Assembly (NCBI RefSeq): GCF_052055485.1
Contig: NZ_CP197171.1
Span: 992,001 to 1,056,000, forward strand
Length of the DNA stretch: 64,000 nucleotides
Reading direction: 5' to 3'
DNA from: Amphibacillus sp052055485
Lineage (GTDB): Bacteria > Bacillota > Bacilli > Bacillales > Amphibacillaceae
In this document: one piece after another, positions 62,447 through 64,000 of the stretch
Position numbering within the stretch: the first letter of the stretch is position 1
How the letters are laid out: each line of letters opens with the position of its first letter
Program-made: the position numbers and the translations under genes
The notes under the pieces: model-generated
Database searches by the model: none
What the model was told of the DNA's origin: nothing
Seen by the model: the letters and a program-made list of their open reading frames with translations, nothing else

Positions 62447-63841
62447 CTATTCAAATGTTCTTCTTTGAATGTGTTCTCCGTTGCTTTCAATAATATCTTT
62501 AAACCAGTAATAAGAAGCTTTCGGTTTTCGTTCTTGCTCTTTTTCAAAATCTACCGCCACTAGTCCATAGCGTTTTTCTACACCATTTTTCCAAGAATAC
62601 AGATCAAAGGATGCCCAAGCATAATAGCCACGAATATCTACACCGCGATCCATTGCATTCATGATCGCGTTGATATGATCATTCATAAAGGAAATTCGAT
62701 AGTCATCATTGACTTGATCAACGGTTACATCTTCCCTAACCCCAATTCCATTTTCGGTGACGTAAATCGGTAGCTGATAGCGATCCCATGCCTCAATCAA
62801 GCCATCTTGCAAGCCTTTAGGATAAATCTCTGTATCCCATGCCGTAAATTCACTATTTGGATCTTTTACTTGCTCAAACCATCCTTTAATGACTACTTTA
62901 CTTTGACCTTTCTTCCCAGAATGATTAAAAACCAGCTGTGTTTCACCTTCTGTATAGGGCTTCACTAAAGTACGTGCATAGTAGTTTAAACCAATTAAAT
63001 CGACCGTATTTTCTTTAATGATTTGTAGCTCCTCTGATTGCATAAAACTCACATCATAATCCTCTGCTAATTTTGCTACTAAATCAATCGGAAATTCCCC
63101 TAGCACGGCCGTATCTAACACCCAATTATTACTGTAATTGTCGGCATAACGCATAGCAATTTGCGTCTCAATTGTTTCATCAACTCCACTAACCGGTGTA
63201 TAACTGTGAACAATGCCAATTTGTCCTTGATAGTCACCTTCACGGAACGCACGAACGCCCAAAGCACTTGCCAACATCACATGATAGGCACCAATCATTG
63301 TTTTTTGAACATCTTGCAAACCAGGAGGATAATTACCAATAAAATATCCGTTAGCAATAAACCATTTCGGTTCATTAAAAGTCGTCCAATAGCGAACTTT
63401 ATCACCAAAATGTTCAAAGCAGACTTTTGCTAAATGTTCAAAAGCATATGCTACTTCATTATTTAGCCACCCTCCTTCTTCTTCCCAATATTGTGGTAAA
63501 TCCCAGTGATAAATCGTAACAAATGGTTCAATGTCGTACTTGTGGCAAGTATCTAGTAATCGATGATAAAATTCAATTCCCTTCGGATTAATATCACCTT
63601 CTTTATTTTTGATGATTCTCGGCCAAGATAACGAAAATCGATATGAAGTTTGTCCACCTTCTTTCATCATTCGAATGTCTTCTTCAAATCGATGATAATG
63701 ATCGCTTGCGACATCCCCATTTTCTAAATTATTTTCATGAAGATAGTGATCCCACATAGATTCTGCTTTATCGTCTACATTCCAAGCACCTTCACATTGA
63801 TAAGAGGCTGTTGCCCCACCCCAGAAAAAATGTTTATCCAT
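62447..63841 (-). CDS. 6-phospho-beta-glucosidase, GH1 family
   Basis: The protein of about 464 residues has the acid/base Glu in TTFNEPKWFIANGYF and the nucleophile Glu in YVTENGIGV. The SWKNGVEKRYGLVAVD segment carries the Ser-Lys-Tyr set that binds the 6-phosphate. It hydrolyses phosphorylated beta-glucosides delivered by the PTS. I start at ATG 63841 after AAGGAG; the longer frame begins upstream of it. It overlaps the IIA gene by 8 bases. Confidence 0.94.
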   Translation of the reverse strand: MDKHFFWGGATASYQCEGAWNVDDKAESMWDHYLHENNLENGDVASDHYHRFEEDIRMMKEGGQTSYRFSLSWPRIIKNKEGDINPKGIEFYHRLLDTCHKYDIEPFVTIYHWDLPQYWEEEGGWLNNEVAYAFEHLAKVCFEHFGDKVRYWTTFNEPKWFIANGYFIGNYPPGLQDVQKTMIGAYHVMLASALGVRAFREGDYQGQIGIVHSYTPVSGVDETIETQIAMRYADNYSNNWVLDTAVLGEFPIDLVAKLAEDYDVSFMQSEELQIIKENTVDLIGLNYYARTLVKPYTEGETQLVFNHSGKKGQSKVVIKGWFEQVKDPNSEFTAWDTEIYPKGLQDGLIEAWDRYQLPIYVTENGIGVREDVTVDQVNDDYRISFMNDHINAIMNAMDRGVDIRGYYAWASFDLYSWKNGVEKRYGLVAVDFEKEQERKPKASYYWFKDIIESNGEHIQRRTFE

Positions 63842-64000
63842 CAATAGTCTCCTTCCATTTGTATAATTCTCCAAACTCTCCAATCATATCTACAGCAATA
63901 TTAGTGGCTGTCAAATGACCCTCAGCATGCACCAATAACATATCGACATCGTCCATTCGTTCTTCTGAAGAAAGCTTTCGTAACATCTCCGCATGGGCAC
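63834..64000 (-). CDS. licA: PTS lactose/cellobiose-family IIA component, N-terminus cut by window edge
   Basis: The frame enters from the window edge and ends at TAA 63834-63836: AHAEMLRKLSSEERMDDVDM, then LLVHAEGHLTATNIAVDMIG, then EFGELYKWKETIDG. LLVHAEGHL corresponds to the phosphorylated-His helix of IIA-Lac (usually LLVHAQDHL). About 55 of some 100-110 residues are visible. The next genes are the phospho-beta-glucosidase, IIB and IIC, completing the transporter. Confidence 0.88.
   Translation of the reverse strand, partial: AHAEMLRKLSSEERMDDVDMLLVHAEGHLTATNIAVDMIGEFGELYKWKETIDG

Overview
The window comes from a low-GC, spore-forming Firmicute of the Bacillaceae. From about 20.0 to 53.1 kb the genes follow the Bacillus subtilis rnmV-to-yabR block in conserved order, all on the minus strand: rnmV, rsmA, yabG, veg, ispE, purR, spoVG, glmU, prs, ctc, pth, fin, mfd, spoVT, yabM, yabN, rqcP (yabO), then after an interruption yabP, yabQ, divIC, yabR. 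Sporulation genes (yabG, spoVT, spoVG, fin, yabP, yabQ) point to a sporeformer. Several PTS and sugar-acid clusters, plus a quinone/flavin electron-transfer locus in place of classical respiration genes, would fit a largely fermentative genus of the Amphibacillus/Halolactibacillus type. That genus-level guess is weak inference.

Layout. (1) 1-7.7 kb, minus: a sugar-acid cluster with mannonate dehydratase, a complete mannose-family PTS (IIA, IIB, IIC, IID), a membrane protein of unknown function, three dehydrogenases, and a divergent RpiR regulator (8.5-9.4 kb). (2) 9.6-9.8 kb: a decayed LacI-type regulator tail. (3) 10.0-19.7 kb: a flavin-based extracellular electron transfer (FLEET) locus with ecfT, ecfA2, ecfA1, dmkA, fmnB (apbE), ndh2, eetB and dmkB. 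eetA survives only as a frameshifted remnant and no pplA or ribU is present. Ndh2 carries a DxxSGAT flavinylation-like heptad in a loop predicted to be extracytoplasmic, next to the flavin transferase gene. A lipoprotein gene with a 32-bp palindrome over its promoter closes the region. (4) 20.0-21.8 kb: yabR, divIC, yabQ, yabP. (5) 22.0-34.0 kb: an insertion between yabP and rqcP, genes adjacent in B. subtilis. It holds a LacI-controlled catabolic operon (unknown beta-propeller-like protein, 2-hydroxyacid dehydrogenase, two nearly identical PEP-mutase-family genes flanking a GntP permease, L-xylulokinase-type kinase, UlaE-type and AraD-type epimerases), the lacI gene, and an intact 1545-bp IS4-family element with a 9-bp target duplication. 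(6) 34.1-53.1 kb: the conserved housekeeping/sporulation block, with two MITE-like elements. (7) 53.2-53.7 kb: an intergenic region with a 20-bp-period tandem array. (8) 53.7-64 kb: AraC/GyrI regulator, GNAT-NTF2 fusion, a DUF3100/M20 peptidase operon preceded by a PurR-type operator, a possible structured RNA, and a beta-glucoside (lic-type) PTS operon running off the window end.

How the parts connect. The FLEET genes would make demethylmenaquinone (DmkA/DmkB), feed electrons from NADH (Ndh2) and attach FMN to an extracytoplasmic acceptor (FmnB); with EetA broken and PplA missing, the chain is incomplete or rewired. PurR, encoded at 48 kb, has a PurBox pair in front of its own gene, and the same arrangement with the same 18-nt spacing lies before the M20/DUF3100 operon. 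This links that uncharacterised transporter-peptidase system to purine control. Both sugar-acid clusters lead towards pentose phosphates or 2-keto-3-deoxy acids, but their entry substrates cannot be read from sequence.
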